Of a stretch of DNA of 5,886 nucleotides, positions 1 to 5,877 are shown one piece after another (the stretch's first letter is position 1; every line of letters begins with the position of its first letter). Where the stretch lies: the NCBI GenBank assembly GCA_020434085.1, contig JAGRBM010000512.1:1-5886 (forward strand), given 5' to 3'. The stretch is from Chrysiogenia bacterium. Its GTDB lineage: Bacteria; JAGRBM01. A model generated the notes under the pieces. The model worked only from the letters and a program-made list of their open reading frames with translations, did not search any database and was not told the DNA's origin. The translations under genes and the position numbers were made by a program.

Positions 1-887
1 TGATGGGGGTGAGTGATGGGGCGCTTAGCGCCGCGGTGTCGGAGGCCGGCGGGCTGGGGACGGTCTCGACCGCGACCTTCGGTCCCGAGGGCACCCGCAA
101 GGAGATCGCCAAGATCCGCGAGCTCACGCAAAAGCCCTTCGCGCTCAACATGCCGATCTTCCACCCGCAGACGCCAAGGCTCGTGGACATCGCCATTGAA
201 GAGGGCGTGAAGATCGTCACCACGGCGGCGGGCTCGCCCGACAAATACACGCAGCGCTTGAAAGACGCCGGCATCACGGTGATCCACGTCGTCTCCTCGG
301 TGCGCACGGCGATGAAGGCCCAGGACGCTGGCGTCGACATCATCGTGGCCGAGGGCGTGGAATCGGGCGGCAAGGTCAGCCCCGACGAAGTGCCGACCCT
401 CTCGCTTATCCCGCAGGTGGTCGATGTGGTGAAGATCCCCGTTGCCGCCGCGGGCGGCTTCGCCGACGGGCGCGGCCTGCTCGCCGCGCTGGCGCTCGGG
501 GCGCAGGGCGTGCAGATGGGCACGCGCTTTATTGCCACCGACGAGGCCCCCGTGCACGCCAACTGGAAGAAGGTGCTCGTCAACGCCGGCGACGCCAGCA
601 CGGCCGTGGCCTGCCGCAAGAGCTCGCCCACGCGGCTCATCCGCAACGAGTTCTTCGCCGAGCTCGACGCCCAGGACCAGCCCGGCAAGAAGGCCATGGA
701 CTACATGATGATCCAGGGCGCCGGCATGGCGAAGATCCCCAATGATGCCGAAGGCACCCAGGGCAACTACACCGCCGGTGCCGGCGCGGGACTCATCCAT
801 GAAGTCGCGCCGGCGGCGCAGGTGATTGCGAAGATCATGGCTGAGGCGGAGGCGCAGCTTGCCGCGCTGGAGGGGCTGCGGGGGTGA
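1..887 (+). CDS. Nitronate monooxygenase / 2-nitropropane dioxygenase-family FMN oxidoreductase (5' partial)
   Basis: This is an FMN-dependent TIM-barrel oxidoreductase of the nitronate monooxygenase/NPD family, presumably cytoplasmic. Members oxidise alkyl nitronates; relatives are NADH:quinone reductases or the enoyl-ACP reductase FabK. The first visible residues (MGVSDGALSAAVSEAGGLGT) match the first beta-strand and loop of the family, which normally follow a short PIIQAPM-like segment. The ATG at base 3 is therefore probably internal, and about 10-25 residues lie upstream of the window. Numbering from that Met, other family marks are AAAGGFADGRG at 148-158 and GAQGVQMGTRF at 166-176 (FMN phosphate region), then TRLIRN near 210 and a C-terminal GAGAGLI at 259-265 where the family usually has AGQ(S/G)AGLI. 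The usual GGH motif reads GGK here (Lys124), so true nitronate oxidation is uncertain. The frame is intact to its TGA, which overlaps the next gene's GTG. Family assignment is firm; substrate is not. Confidence 0.9.
   Translation, partial: MGVSDGALSAAVSEAGGLGTVSTATFGPEGTRKEIAKIRELTQKPFALNMPIFHPQTPRLVDIAIEEGVKIVTTAAGSPDKYTQRLKDAGITVIHVVSSVRTAMKAQDAGVDIIVAEGVESGGKVSPDEVPTLSLIPQVVDVVKIPVAAAGGFADGRGLLAALALGAQGVQMGTRFIATDEAPVHANWKKVLVNAGDASTAVACRKSSPTRLIRNEFFAELDAQDQPGKKAMDYMMIQGAGMAKIPNDAEGTQGNYTAGAGAGLIHEVAPAAQVIAKIMAEAEAQLAALEGLRG
869..875 (+). promoter_or_regulatory. Ribosome binding site of the lipoprotein gene
   Basis: GGAGGGG lies inside the last codons of the oxidoreductase gene, eight bases before the GTG at 884. 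It is a strong Shine-Dalgarno match and decides the start of the downstream gene, which would otherwise rest only on a GTG overlapping a stop codon. Confidence 0.7.
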
Positions 888-1459
888 GGCGGACGGCTGT
901 CCTCGTTGCCGCACTCAGCGTGGCGCTCATGGGGAGCTGCATCTCCAAGAAGGTGCCACATTTCCACAAGATTCCGATTTTGGGGGACCTGTTTCTTCCT
1001 TATGGGGAATGCCCCACCGAGCCGCGAATTGATTTGAACGAAGAGACGCGCTGCGATGGCGCTGCTGGCGAGCGGTTCGAAGATTGCGGGCACAAGGTGG
1101 CGATAACCTTGATGAATGATCGTGCCGCCGGAGGTGGTTCCGTGGGAAAAAATGAAACAACTACATGGTGCGGAGAGGTCGTCGCTGCCGCTGACCGATA
1201 CCGCGTGTTGGTGACGCAACATCGGATCGGCACAGCCGGGCTCGCCTACTTCTCGCGCGCGTGCCAAAAGGGACCTGTTGGTGACTCAGAGCATCACGTG
1301 GGCTTCTGGAAAGCAGGATTTTCCCAGATGGAAGTTTTGCCCGACAATGTCGAATTTGTGACCAAAAGACCACAATATACTTGTGATGAGAGCCGGCATT
1401 GCCAGCTGGCAATCAATCCCCCGCTTCCGCCCAATCAGGTTGAGTGCGACGTATTCTAG
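884..1459 (+). CDS. Putative cysteine-rich lipoprotein of unknown function
   Basis: I do not recognise this 191-residue protein. It begins with MRR, a hydrophobic stretch at residues 5-16, then MGSC with Cys19. This reads as a lipoprotein signal peptide with a slightly weak lipobox (Met at -3), so the mature protein would be lipid-anchored in the envelope. The mature part has eight more cysteines (43, 57, 68, 96, 127, 167, 173, 188), an even number that would suit disulfides in an oxidising periplasm. There are no further membrane segments. The GTG start is supported by the GTGA overlap with the upstream stop and by the GGAGGGG at 869-875, so it is probably translated together with the oxidoreductase. 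Its codons are visibly less GC-biased than those of its neighbours (bases 961-1020 are half G+C), which hints at a lineage-specific or acquired gene. Its stop overlaps the stop of the converging exporter gene. Confidence 0.75.
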   Translation: MRRTAVLVAALSVALMGSCISKKVPHFHKIPILGDLFLPYGECPTEPRIDLNEETRCDGAAGERFEDCGHKVAITLMNDRAAGGGSVGKNETTTWCGEVVAAADRYRVLVTQHRIGTAGLAYFSRACQKGPVGDSEHHVGFWKAGFSQMEVLPDNVEFVTKRPQYTCDESRHCQLAINPPLPPNQVECDVF

Positions 1460-3843
1460 ACCCCAGCCGTCTCCATCACCGCTGCCTCACCCTCTTCCGC
1501 GCGTGCCGGAAGCGGCAGCGGCCGCATGAGCACCAGCAGCGCCGGCAGCAGGAAGAGGTCGGCCACCACGGCAAAGGCCATGGTGAGCGAGGTGAGCAGG
1601 CCGAAGTTGCGCACCGGTGAGAAGTTCCCCGCAAGCAATACAAGGAACCCGATGGTCAGGATCGTCGAGGTGAAGACGATGGCCGGGCCCACGTGGCGGT
1701 GCGCGGCGTGGAGGGCCTTGGTGTAGTCACCGTGAAATTCGAGCTCGCGGCGGAAGCAGCTCAAATAGTGAACCGTGTCGTCGACGACGATTCCCATGGC
1801 GATGCCCGCGACGAAGACCGTTCCCGGATCGAGCGAAATGTTCGCATAGCCCATGATCCCCGCCGTCATGGCGATGGGCAGCCCGTTGGGAACCATGGCC
1901 AGCAGGGCAAGGCGGAAGTTCCCCGCCAGGATCCACATGAACAGGAAGATCACCGCGAAGGCGCCGCCGAAGCTCTTGGCCTGGCTTGTCATCAGCAGAT
2001 GATCGAAGCGCCCGTAGAGATCGATGATCCCGGTGATGTGCGTCCGGTAATCGGGCAGCCACTTTTCCAGCGCGTCTTTCATCCGGCTGACCACGCTCTT
2101 GTAGTTGGCGCTCTTGCCGCTCATCGCCATGGTGGTGATGCGCAGGCGCGAATACTCGTAGTTGACATACTTTTCGATCTCTTCGTCGCCGCTCATCTCG
2201 GCCAGCAGCAGATACTGGGCCACTTCCTCGCGGGTGTCGGGGACGCGGTGCTCGGCGCTATCGCCCGCGTGGAGTTCCTGGTTGATGAGCTTGAGGTAGT
2301 CGGCTGTGGAGAGGCTGTTGCTCACCACCGGCAGCGCTTCCATCTTCGCCTGCACGGCGTCGATTTTGCGCAGAAGCTCAGGATCCTTGCCGCCGTCCTC
2401 CTCGGTTTGGACGATCACTTCGAGCGGTGCCAGGCCGGTGAGATTGTCCTGAATGAACGTGAGCCCCTGGCGCACCGGGTGCGAGGCGGGAATGAACTCG
2501 AGCATGCTGGACTCGACCCGCAGGAAAACAGCCCCGATCAGGCACGCGCCCACGATGCTCAGCGAGGCCCACAGGATCTGCCAGGGATGGTCGGTGGTGA
2601 GCTGCGCGGTGCGGGCAAGGAAGGACTGCAGCGGGCCGTCCTTTTCCTCTTCATCCGCCCTGGGGCGCTTCATCCGAATTGTCAGGCGGCGCGGCCTGTC
2701 GCCCATGAACGAGAGAATAACCGGAATCAGGATGAGCGTGACGACGTAGGCGAGCATGCAGCCGATGCCCGAGAAAATGCCGAGCTGGCGCATGGGTTCC
2801 ACGTCGGAAGTAACGAATGAGAAAAAGCCCGCCGTCGTGGTGAGCGAGGTGAACAGGCAGGGGCGCGCCTCATCGGCGATGGTAGCCAGCAGTCGCTCGC
2901 GGCGGTCGGTGATGCTCTCTCCCAGCGCGTTGAAGCGCGCGAGGATGTGGACGCTATCGCCGATGGAAACGGCCACCAGAATCGGCACGATCATTCCCAC
3001 CGCCATGTTGGCGTAGTCGTTGAAGACGTAGAAGATGCCCATGGCGCTCAGCAGCACGGCGAACTGCAGGAATGTGGGGATGAGCGCGTGGCTGGGCCTG
3101 CCGAAGATCAGAAACAGCATGAGTGTCGTTGTGACGAATACCAGGGGGAAGAAGGTGTCCTGGTCCTCGCGGCTCAATGCATCGAATTCATAGTCGAGCG
3201 CTGGCGCCCCCGAGAGGTAGACCTTGAACTCGGGAAAGCGCGACTGCATGGTGCGCAGCACGTCCTTGACGTCCTCGGTGATGCGCGCCTTGACGGCAAT
3301 GTCCTCGGTGTCCTCGATGCGTGCAAGGACTGCCACGGACTTGCCGTCGGCCGAGAGAAACTGCCCGATGAAGCTGGGGTCCGCGAGGGCCATGGCCCGG
3401 GCGCGGGCGCGTTCCTCGTCGGAGAGCTTGCCCTCGCGCGGAATCAGGGGGTCGATGATCAGCGAGTCATCGTCGCCCTCGATATGGCTGGTGGTGAGCA
3501 GGCTGCGCACTTCTTCAATGCCGCGCACCTGCTCGACCCCGTCGACGATCTGCTGCTGGAGCAGAACCGCGCGGGGGGAGAACACGTCGTCTGCGCCGAA
3601 GGCGATGGCCAGGAACTCATCGGAGCCGAACTCCTCCTTGAACTGGTCGTAGTAGCGGTAGCTGGGGTCGTCTTCCTCGAACCAGACGGGAAGGGAGTTG
3701 TCGACCTGCCGGATGTGGTGCACGCCGTGGGCGATCAGCGGGCCCAGCATCAGGGCCGCCAGAAGAAGTACGAGCGCCCGGTGGCCCAGGGACCACCGGA
3801 GGATTGCGACTGCCCATCGCTCAAATTGTTTGTGCTGATTCAT
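1456..3843 (-). CDS. MMPL/RND-superfamily membrane exporter (COG1033-like)
   Basis: A 795-residue inner-membrane transporter with the two-fold RND layout. Predicted helices: TM1 about 22-40, a large extracytoplasmic domain about 45-228, TM2-6 within 230-380, a charged cytoplasmic linker 383-405, TM7 about 421-441, a second extracytoplasmic domain 442-618, and TM8-12 within 620-773. The TM4 and TM10 motifs read GDSVH (295-299) and VDDTVH (687-692), the place where RND pumps carry proton-relay acids. The family uses the proton gradient to move lipids, hopanoids or other hydrophobic molecules; the substrate here cannot be read from the sequence. Its length is ordinary for the shorter MMPL exporters and the frame is unbroken. 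The ATG start is supported by GCGGAG nine bases upstream. It stands alone on its strand: no membrane-fusion protein, outer-membrane channel or lipid carrier is next to it. It is divergent from the receiver gene and converges on the lipoprotein gene with a shared CTAG. Confidence 0.92.
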   Translation of the reverse strand: MNQHKQFERWAVAILRWSLGHRALVLLLAALMLGPLIAHGVHHIRQVDNSLPVWFEEDDPSYRYYDQFKEEFGSDEFLAIAFGADDVFSPRAVLLQQQIVDGVEQVRGIEEVRSLLTTSHIEGDDDSLIIDPLIPREGKLSDEERARARAMALADPSFIGQFLSADGKSVAVLARIEDTEDIAVKARITEDVKDVLRTMQSRFPEFKVYLSGAPALDYEFDALSREDQDTFFPLVFVTTTLMLFLIFGRPSHALIPTFLQFAVLLSAMGIFYVFNDYANMAVGMIVPILVAVSIGDSVHILARFNALGESITDRRERLLATIADEARPCLFTSLTTTAGFFSFVTSDVEPMRQLGIFSGIGCMLAYVVTLILIPVILSFMGDRPRRLTIRMKRPRADEEEKDGPLQSFLARTAQLTTDHPWQILWASLSIVGACLIGAVFLRVESSMLEFIPASHPVRQGLTFIQDNLTGLAPLEVIVQTEEDGGKDPELLRKIDAVQAKMEALPVVSNSLSTADYLKLINQELHAGDSAEHRVPDTREEVAQYLLLAEMSGDEEIEKYVNYEYSRLRITTMAMSGKSANYKSVVSRMKDALEKWLPDYRTHITGIIDLYGRFDHLLMTSQAKSFGGAFAVIFLFMWILAGNFRLALLAMVPNGLPIAMTAGIMGYANISLDPGTVFVAGIAMGIVVDDTVHYLSCFRRELEFHGDYTKALHAAHRHVGPAIVFTSTILTIGFLVLLAGNFSPVRNFGLLTSLTMAFAVVADLFLLPALLVLMRPLPLPARAEEGEAAVMETAGV

Positions 3844-3852
3844 AAGAGGAAG

Positions 3853-3858
3853 CTCCGC
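3853..3858 (-). promoter_or_regulatory. Ribosome binding site of the MMPL exporter
   Basis: Read on the minus strand, GCGGAG precedes the ATG (3843-3841) by nine bases. The spacing and match are ordinary and support that ATG as the start. Confidence 0.55.
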
Positions 3859-3909
3859 CCGCTCCTGCCTGACACTGCAGAGGCTAGCGGAGATCGCGAA
3901 AGCACAAGT

Positions 3910-3923
3910 ATGACCTTGGTCAT
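3910..3923. promoter_or_regulatory. Perfect inverted repeat, candidate operator for the exporter
   Basis: ATGACC-TT-GGTCAT is a perfect dyad with six-base arms and a two-base centre. It lies 66 bases upstream of the exporter start codon and about 130 upstream of the receiver gene. A weak minus-strand -10-like hexamer (CATACT, 3912-3907) overlaps one arm, the position a repressor site would take, but I see no convincing -35 partner. The dyad is seen; the operator role is inferred. Confidence 0.4.
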
Positions 3924-3951
3924 GTTTGCCCCGAAAGCACCCAAACAGGGC

Positions 3952-3981
3952 TTGCGCAAACTACTGGAAATACTGCAAAAT
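3952..3981 (+). promoter_or_regulatory. Weak candidate promoter for the receiver-mscS operon
   Basis: TTGCGC (3952-3957) and CAAAAT (3976-3981), 18 bases apart, are partial matches (3/6 and 4/6) to sigma-70 elements. They lie in the most AT-rich part of the divergent intergenic region and would give a leader of roughly 60 bases. The match is poor, and the host's sigma-factor consensus is unknown. Confidence 0.22.
3962..3979 (+). repeat. Tandem 9-base direct repeat
   Basis: TACTGGAAA (3962-3970) is followed at once by TACTGCAAA (3971-3979), two copies differing at one base. They lie about 75-90 bases upstream of the receiver start, within the candidate promoter spacer and -10 region. Adjacent half-sites about one helical turn apart are typical of some transcription-factor sites; this is only suggestive. 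Confidence 0.4.
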
Positions 3982-4018
3982 ATGCCAGCGGGGACCTAGC
4001 CGAACTTGTCAGGGAGGG

Positions 4019-4033
4019 GCCAAGTGTATTGGC
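4019..4033 (+). repeat. Small inverted repeat before the receiver gene
   Basis: GCCAA-GTGTA-TTGGC is a perfect five-base stem with a five-base loop, ending five bases before the receiver's Shine-Dalgarno sequence. It could be a leader hairpin or a protein site. At this length chance is a real alternative. Confidence 0.3.
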
Positions 4034-4038
4034 ACTGC

Positions 4039-4045
4039 GGGGAGG
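4039..4045 (+). promoter_or_regulatory. Ribosome binding site that fixes the receiver start
   Basis: GGGGAGG sits six bases before the GTG at 4052. It selects this GTG over the longer in-frame reading from TTG at 3926, whose extra 42 residues do not resemble any receiver-domain sequence. Confidence 0.75.
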
Positions 4046-4051
4046 CTGCGC

Positions 4052-4423
4052 GTGGAAAAATGTCTGGTTCTGGCCGTCGATGACATGGCCTACATGGAGA
4101 GCTTCTACACCAAGTCGCTGAAGGGGCTTCCGGTGGAGGTTCACTTCGTCTCCAGTGGCGAGGAAGCCTGCCGCGTGGCCGAGAAGCTCAAGCCCCAGCT
4201 CATCTTCATGGACTTTCTGATGCCCCGCATGGACGGGGAGGCAACCGCCAGCATCATCCGTCGCATGCCGGGGATGGAAAAGGCGAAAATCATCGCCGTG
4301 ACCGCCATCGACGAAGGCGAGGCGGCAAGTCTCTCGGGATTCGACGCATTCCTGCACAAGCCAGTGCGCGCCGACGACCTGAGCGATGTGGTCGCGCGAT
4401 GCCTGGGCGAGGCTGCCGAGTAG
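4052..4423 (+). CDS. Stand-alone CheY-like response regulator receiver protein
   Basis: A 123-residue single-domain receiver, the length of CheY and with no output domain. All the phosphorylation-site landmarks are present: the acidic pair Asp10-Asp11 (LAVDD), the phospho-acceptor Asp54 in FMDFLMPRMDG, the switch Thr84 (IIAVTA) and the Lys103-Pro104 pair (LHKP). It should accept phosphate from a histidine kinase and act by binding a partner protein, not DNA. Neither kinase nor partner is in the window. Start: the GTG at 4052 has a strong GGGGAGG six bases upstream and places the first beta-strand (KCLVLAVDD) right at the N-terminus, as in CheY. Immediately downstream, 73 bases away, is an MscS channel gene, so the two probably share a transcript. 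A role in chemotaxis cannot be claimed, since no che or flagellar genes are visible; control of motility, pili or envelope functions are all possible. Confidence 0.92.
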   Translation: MEKCLVLAVDDMAYMESFYTKSLKGLPVEVHFVSSGEEACRVAEKLKPQLIFMDFLMPRMDGEATASIIRRMPGMEKAKIIAVTAIDEGEAASLSGFDAFLHKPVRADDLSDVVARCLGEAAE

Positions 4424-4483
4424 GCGCCTTCGCGTTTCCGCAAAACTTCACTAACAATGGTCCCGGGCCGCGCGTGAAGGCGC
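4424..4483 (+). repeat. Long-range inverted repeat in the receiver-mscS gap
   Basis: Bases 4424-4434 can pair with 4473-4483. Eight perfect pairs (GCGCCTTC with GAAGGCGC) continue through one G-U to two more G-C pairs, leaving a loop of about 38 bases. The left arm begins on the base after the receiver stop codon; the right arm overlaps the stem of the hairpin at 4461-4490, so the two structures exclude each other. There is no T-run, so this is not an intrinsic terminator. Confidence 0.45.
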
Positions 4484-4490
4484 GCCGGGA
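4461..4490 (+). promoter_or_regulatory. Hairpin overlapping the mscS ribosome binding site
   Basis: TCCCGG (4461-4466) pairs with CCGGGA (4485-4490). After a two-base bulge (4467-4468), CGCGC (4469-4473) pairs with GCGCG (4480-4484) around the loop GTGAAG. The eleven G/C-rich pairs cover GGGA at 4487-4490, part of the Shine-Dalgarno sequence of the channel gene. This could lower translation of the channel. It is seen by eye only; no folding energy was computed. Confidence 0.45.
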
Positions 4491-4493
4491 GGA
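4487..4493 (+). promoter_or_regulatory. Ribosome binding site of the MscS channel
   Basis: GGGAGGA ends three bases before the GTG at 4497. It is a strong match with slightly short spacing and supports that GTG as the start. Four of its bases lie in the hairpin at 4461-4490. Confidence 0.65.
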
Positions 4494-4496
4494 ACC

Positions 4497-5450
4497 GTGC
4501 CCAATCTGCTCCAATTCGTACTGAGCGCCGAGGACTCTTTCGTCACCCATGCCGGCCGCTTCTGGGACCGCGAGGTCTGGGCCAAAATCCTGTACGTGCT
4601 CAACTATGAGATCGTGAGCATCCAGGGCGAGCCGCTCACCCTGCGCAGCCTGCTCATGGCGATCGTCTTCCTGACCATCGGGCTGATGGTCTCCCGGCGC
4701 ATCTCGCGCATGATCTTCCGCCGCGTGCGCCGCTCAAGGCGCATCCACAGCTCCGCGGCCGAATCGCTGGAAGCGATCACCTACTATACGCTCACGGCCT
4801 TCTTCGCCTTCTCGGCCCTGCGCATGGCGAATGTGCCGCTGACGGTCTTCACCGTGGTGGGCGGCGCGCTGGCCATCGGCGTGGGCTTTGGCAGCCAGAA
4901 CATCATCAACAACTTCGTGAGCGGGCTCATCCTGCTGCTGGAGCGCCCCATCAAGATCGGCGATGTCATCGAGATCGACGGCACCTTCGGTACGGTCGCG
5001 AAGATCGGCGCGCGCAGCACGCTGGTTCACACGCCGGCCAACATGCACCTCATCGTCCCCAACAGCTTCTTCCTCGAAAAAGAAGTCCTCAACTGGACCC
5101 TCTCGGACAACGTGGTGCGCGTCGAGCTCACCGTGGGCGCGGCCTACGGCTCCCCCACGCGTGAGGTGGAGCGCATCCTGCTGGAGACGGCGAAGGCCAA
5201 TCCCCACGTGATGAAGAGCCCCGAGCCCTACGCCTTCTTCGAGGATTTTGCCGACAGCGCACTCGTGTTCCGGGTGCTCTTCTGGGTGGACCTCGTCGAA
5301 GCGGTCGACCGTCGCATCGTTGCCGGACAGATTCGCCATGCGCTGGACGAGGCCTACAAGGCCGCCGGCATCACCATCGCCTTCCCCCAGCGCGACGTGC
5401 ATTTGGATAGCCTCAAACCGGTCGAAGTGCGGGTGGTGAAGGATGATTGA
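4497..5450 (+). CDS. MscS-family small-conductance mechanosensitive ion channel
   Basis: A 317-residue inner-membrane channel that would open under membrane tension to release solutes during hypo-osmotic shock. Residues 1-48 are a non-membrane N-terminal segment, TM1 is about 49-66, a basic loop (RRVRRSRRIH) follows, TM2 is about 91-109, and the pore-lining TM3 is about 114-146. TM3 shows the small-residue packing VVGGALAIGVGFGSQ and then NIINNFVSGLILLLERPIKIGDVIEI, the family signature leading into the cytoplasmic beta-domain (to about 205) and the alpha/beta domain (to about 306). E. coli MscS is of similar size (286 residues), so this is the minimal channel and not a large MscK-type protein. 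The GTG start is chosen for GGGAGGA just upstream. It lies 73 bases after the receiver gene and overlaps the next membrane-protein gene by eight bases, consistent with one operon. Translation may be modulated by the leader hairpins described for this gap. Whether it conducts like MscS or belongs to a modulated subtype is unknown. Confidence 0.93.
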   Translation: MPNLLQFVLSAEDSFVTHAGRFWDREVWAKILYVLNYEIVSIQGEPLTLRSLLMAIVFLTIGLMVSRRISRMIFRRVRRSRRIHSSAAESLEAITYYTLTAFFAFSALRMANVPLTVFTVVGGALAIGVGFGSQNIINNFVSGLILLLERPIKIGDVIEIDGTFGTVAKIGARSTLVHTPANMHLIVPNSFFLEKEVLNWTLSDNVVRVELTVGAAYGSPTREVERILLETAKANPHVMKSPEPYAFFEDFADSALVFRVLFWVDLVEAVDRRIVAGQIRHALDEAYKAAGITIAFPQRDVHLDSLKPVEVRVVKDD

Positions 5451-5829
5451 GGGCATGGATGCAGAGGAAGAGCAGGGGGCAGAGCACCCGAGTCCGGCGC
5501 GCTCGTACAGCTTCTACGCAATCGCTTCACTCGTGATCTGGCTGACTTTCTTCGCGCTCTGGGTCGCGCACGAGAAAGACGCACTCGGCCCCGATCCGGT
5601 TGCCACCATGTTGGAAGCGGCCGGAACCATCCTGCTCTGGCCGGTTTATCTCTTCGTCACCTTTGCCGATCCATCGGAGGCACTGCTTGGCATCGGGTTC
5701 GGCATGCCGCTGAGTTTCGGTATCTTCTACGCCGCGTATCGCCAGAGCTTTGTCTGGCGCATCTTCTACGTCATCTTCAGCGTCATCTGGGGCCTGATCG
5801 GCCTGGCGGTTGCGGCACCCTCGCGCTAG
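5443..5829 (+). CDS. Small four-helix membrane protein of unknown function
   Basis: I do not recognise this 128-residue protein. An acidic, proline-containing N-terminus of about 20 residues is followed by four predicted membrane helices at about 23-42, 55-74, 78-98 and 104-125, ending in a short tail (APSR). No catalytic or metal-binding motif is visible. The chosen ATG overlaps the last eight bases of the channel gene (ATGATTGA), so its translation is probably coupled to that of the channel; the upstream Shine-Dalgarno signal is weak (GGTGG six bases away), as is common in coupled starts. A second in-frame ATG at 5455 would shorten it by four residues. The overlap suggests a membrane partner or accessory of the channel, but that is inference from position only. 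Confidence 0.75.
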   Translation: MIEGMDAEEEQGAEHPSPARSYSFYAIASLVIWLTFFALWVAHEKDALGPDPVATMLEAAGTILLWPVYLFVTFADPSEALLGIGFGMPLSFGIFYAAYRQSFVWRIFYVIFSVIWGLIGLAVAAPSR

Positions 5830-5842
5830 GCGCACAGGCGCC
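5829..5842 (+). terminator. Weak terminator-like hairpin
   Basis: GGCGC-ACAG-GCGCC is a perfect five-base stem with a four-base loop, beginning within the stop codon of the four-helix protein gene and followed by GTTTG. The T-run is too short for a convincing intrinsic terminator; it may give partial termination or be a chance GC-rich repeat. Confidence 0.2.
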
Positions 5843-5877
5843 GTTTGCTGAAGCAAGACGAGGCAGGGAGAAGGTAA

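Noticed and set aside
767-1267. Open frame of 166 codons on the minus strand across the oxidoreductase end and the lipoprotein gene
   Set aside because: It overlaps the conserved C-terminus of the oxidoreductase, shows no recognisable motif, and competes with a plus-strand gene that has a good ribosome binding site, coupled start and signal peptide.
1693-2820. Open frame of 375 codons on the plus strand, antisense to the exporter
   Set aside because: The translation is rich in His, Asp, Gly, Glu and Arg with no domain pattern, as expected opposite a GC-rich gene. The minus-strand frame has an unmistakable RND layout across the same bases.
2947-3999. Open frame of 350 codons on the plus strand, antisense to the exporter N-half
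   Set aside because: Same reasoning: low-complexity acidic/His-rich translation, no membrane or catalytic motifs, and it spans the exporter start and the intergenic region.
3910-3999. Possible 30-codon small gene (MTLVMFAPKAP...) in the divergent intergenic region
   Set aside because: No ribosome binding site at proper spacing, and its start is made of the operator-like dyad. Open frames of this size are common by chance.
4030-4044. TGGCAC resembling the -24 element of a sigma-54 promoter
   Set aside because: No GC at the required -12 position ten bases after the GG, and it would overlap the receiver's ribosome binding site.
3926-4051. Longer N-terminus for the receiver protein starting at TTG 3926
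   Set aside because: The extra 42 residues do not look like a domain, would overrun the candidate promoter region, and the GTG at 4052 has a strong ribosome binding site at ideal spacing.
4734-5456. Open frame of 240 codons on the minus strand opposite the MscS gene
   Set aside because: Its translation is a His/Asp/Glu-rich shadow; the plus strand encodes clear MscS signature sequence over the same bases.
5455-5829. Alternative later ATG for the four-helix protein
   Set aside because: GAGGG is only a base from this ATG, too close to be efficient. The ATG at 5443 gives the typical stop/start overlap. The difference is four residues and not fully excluded.
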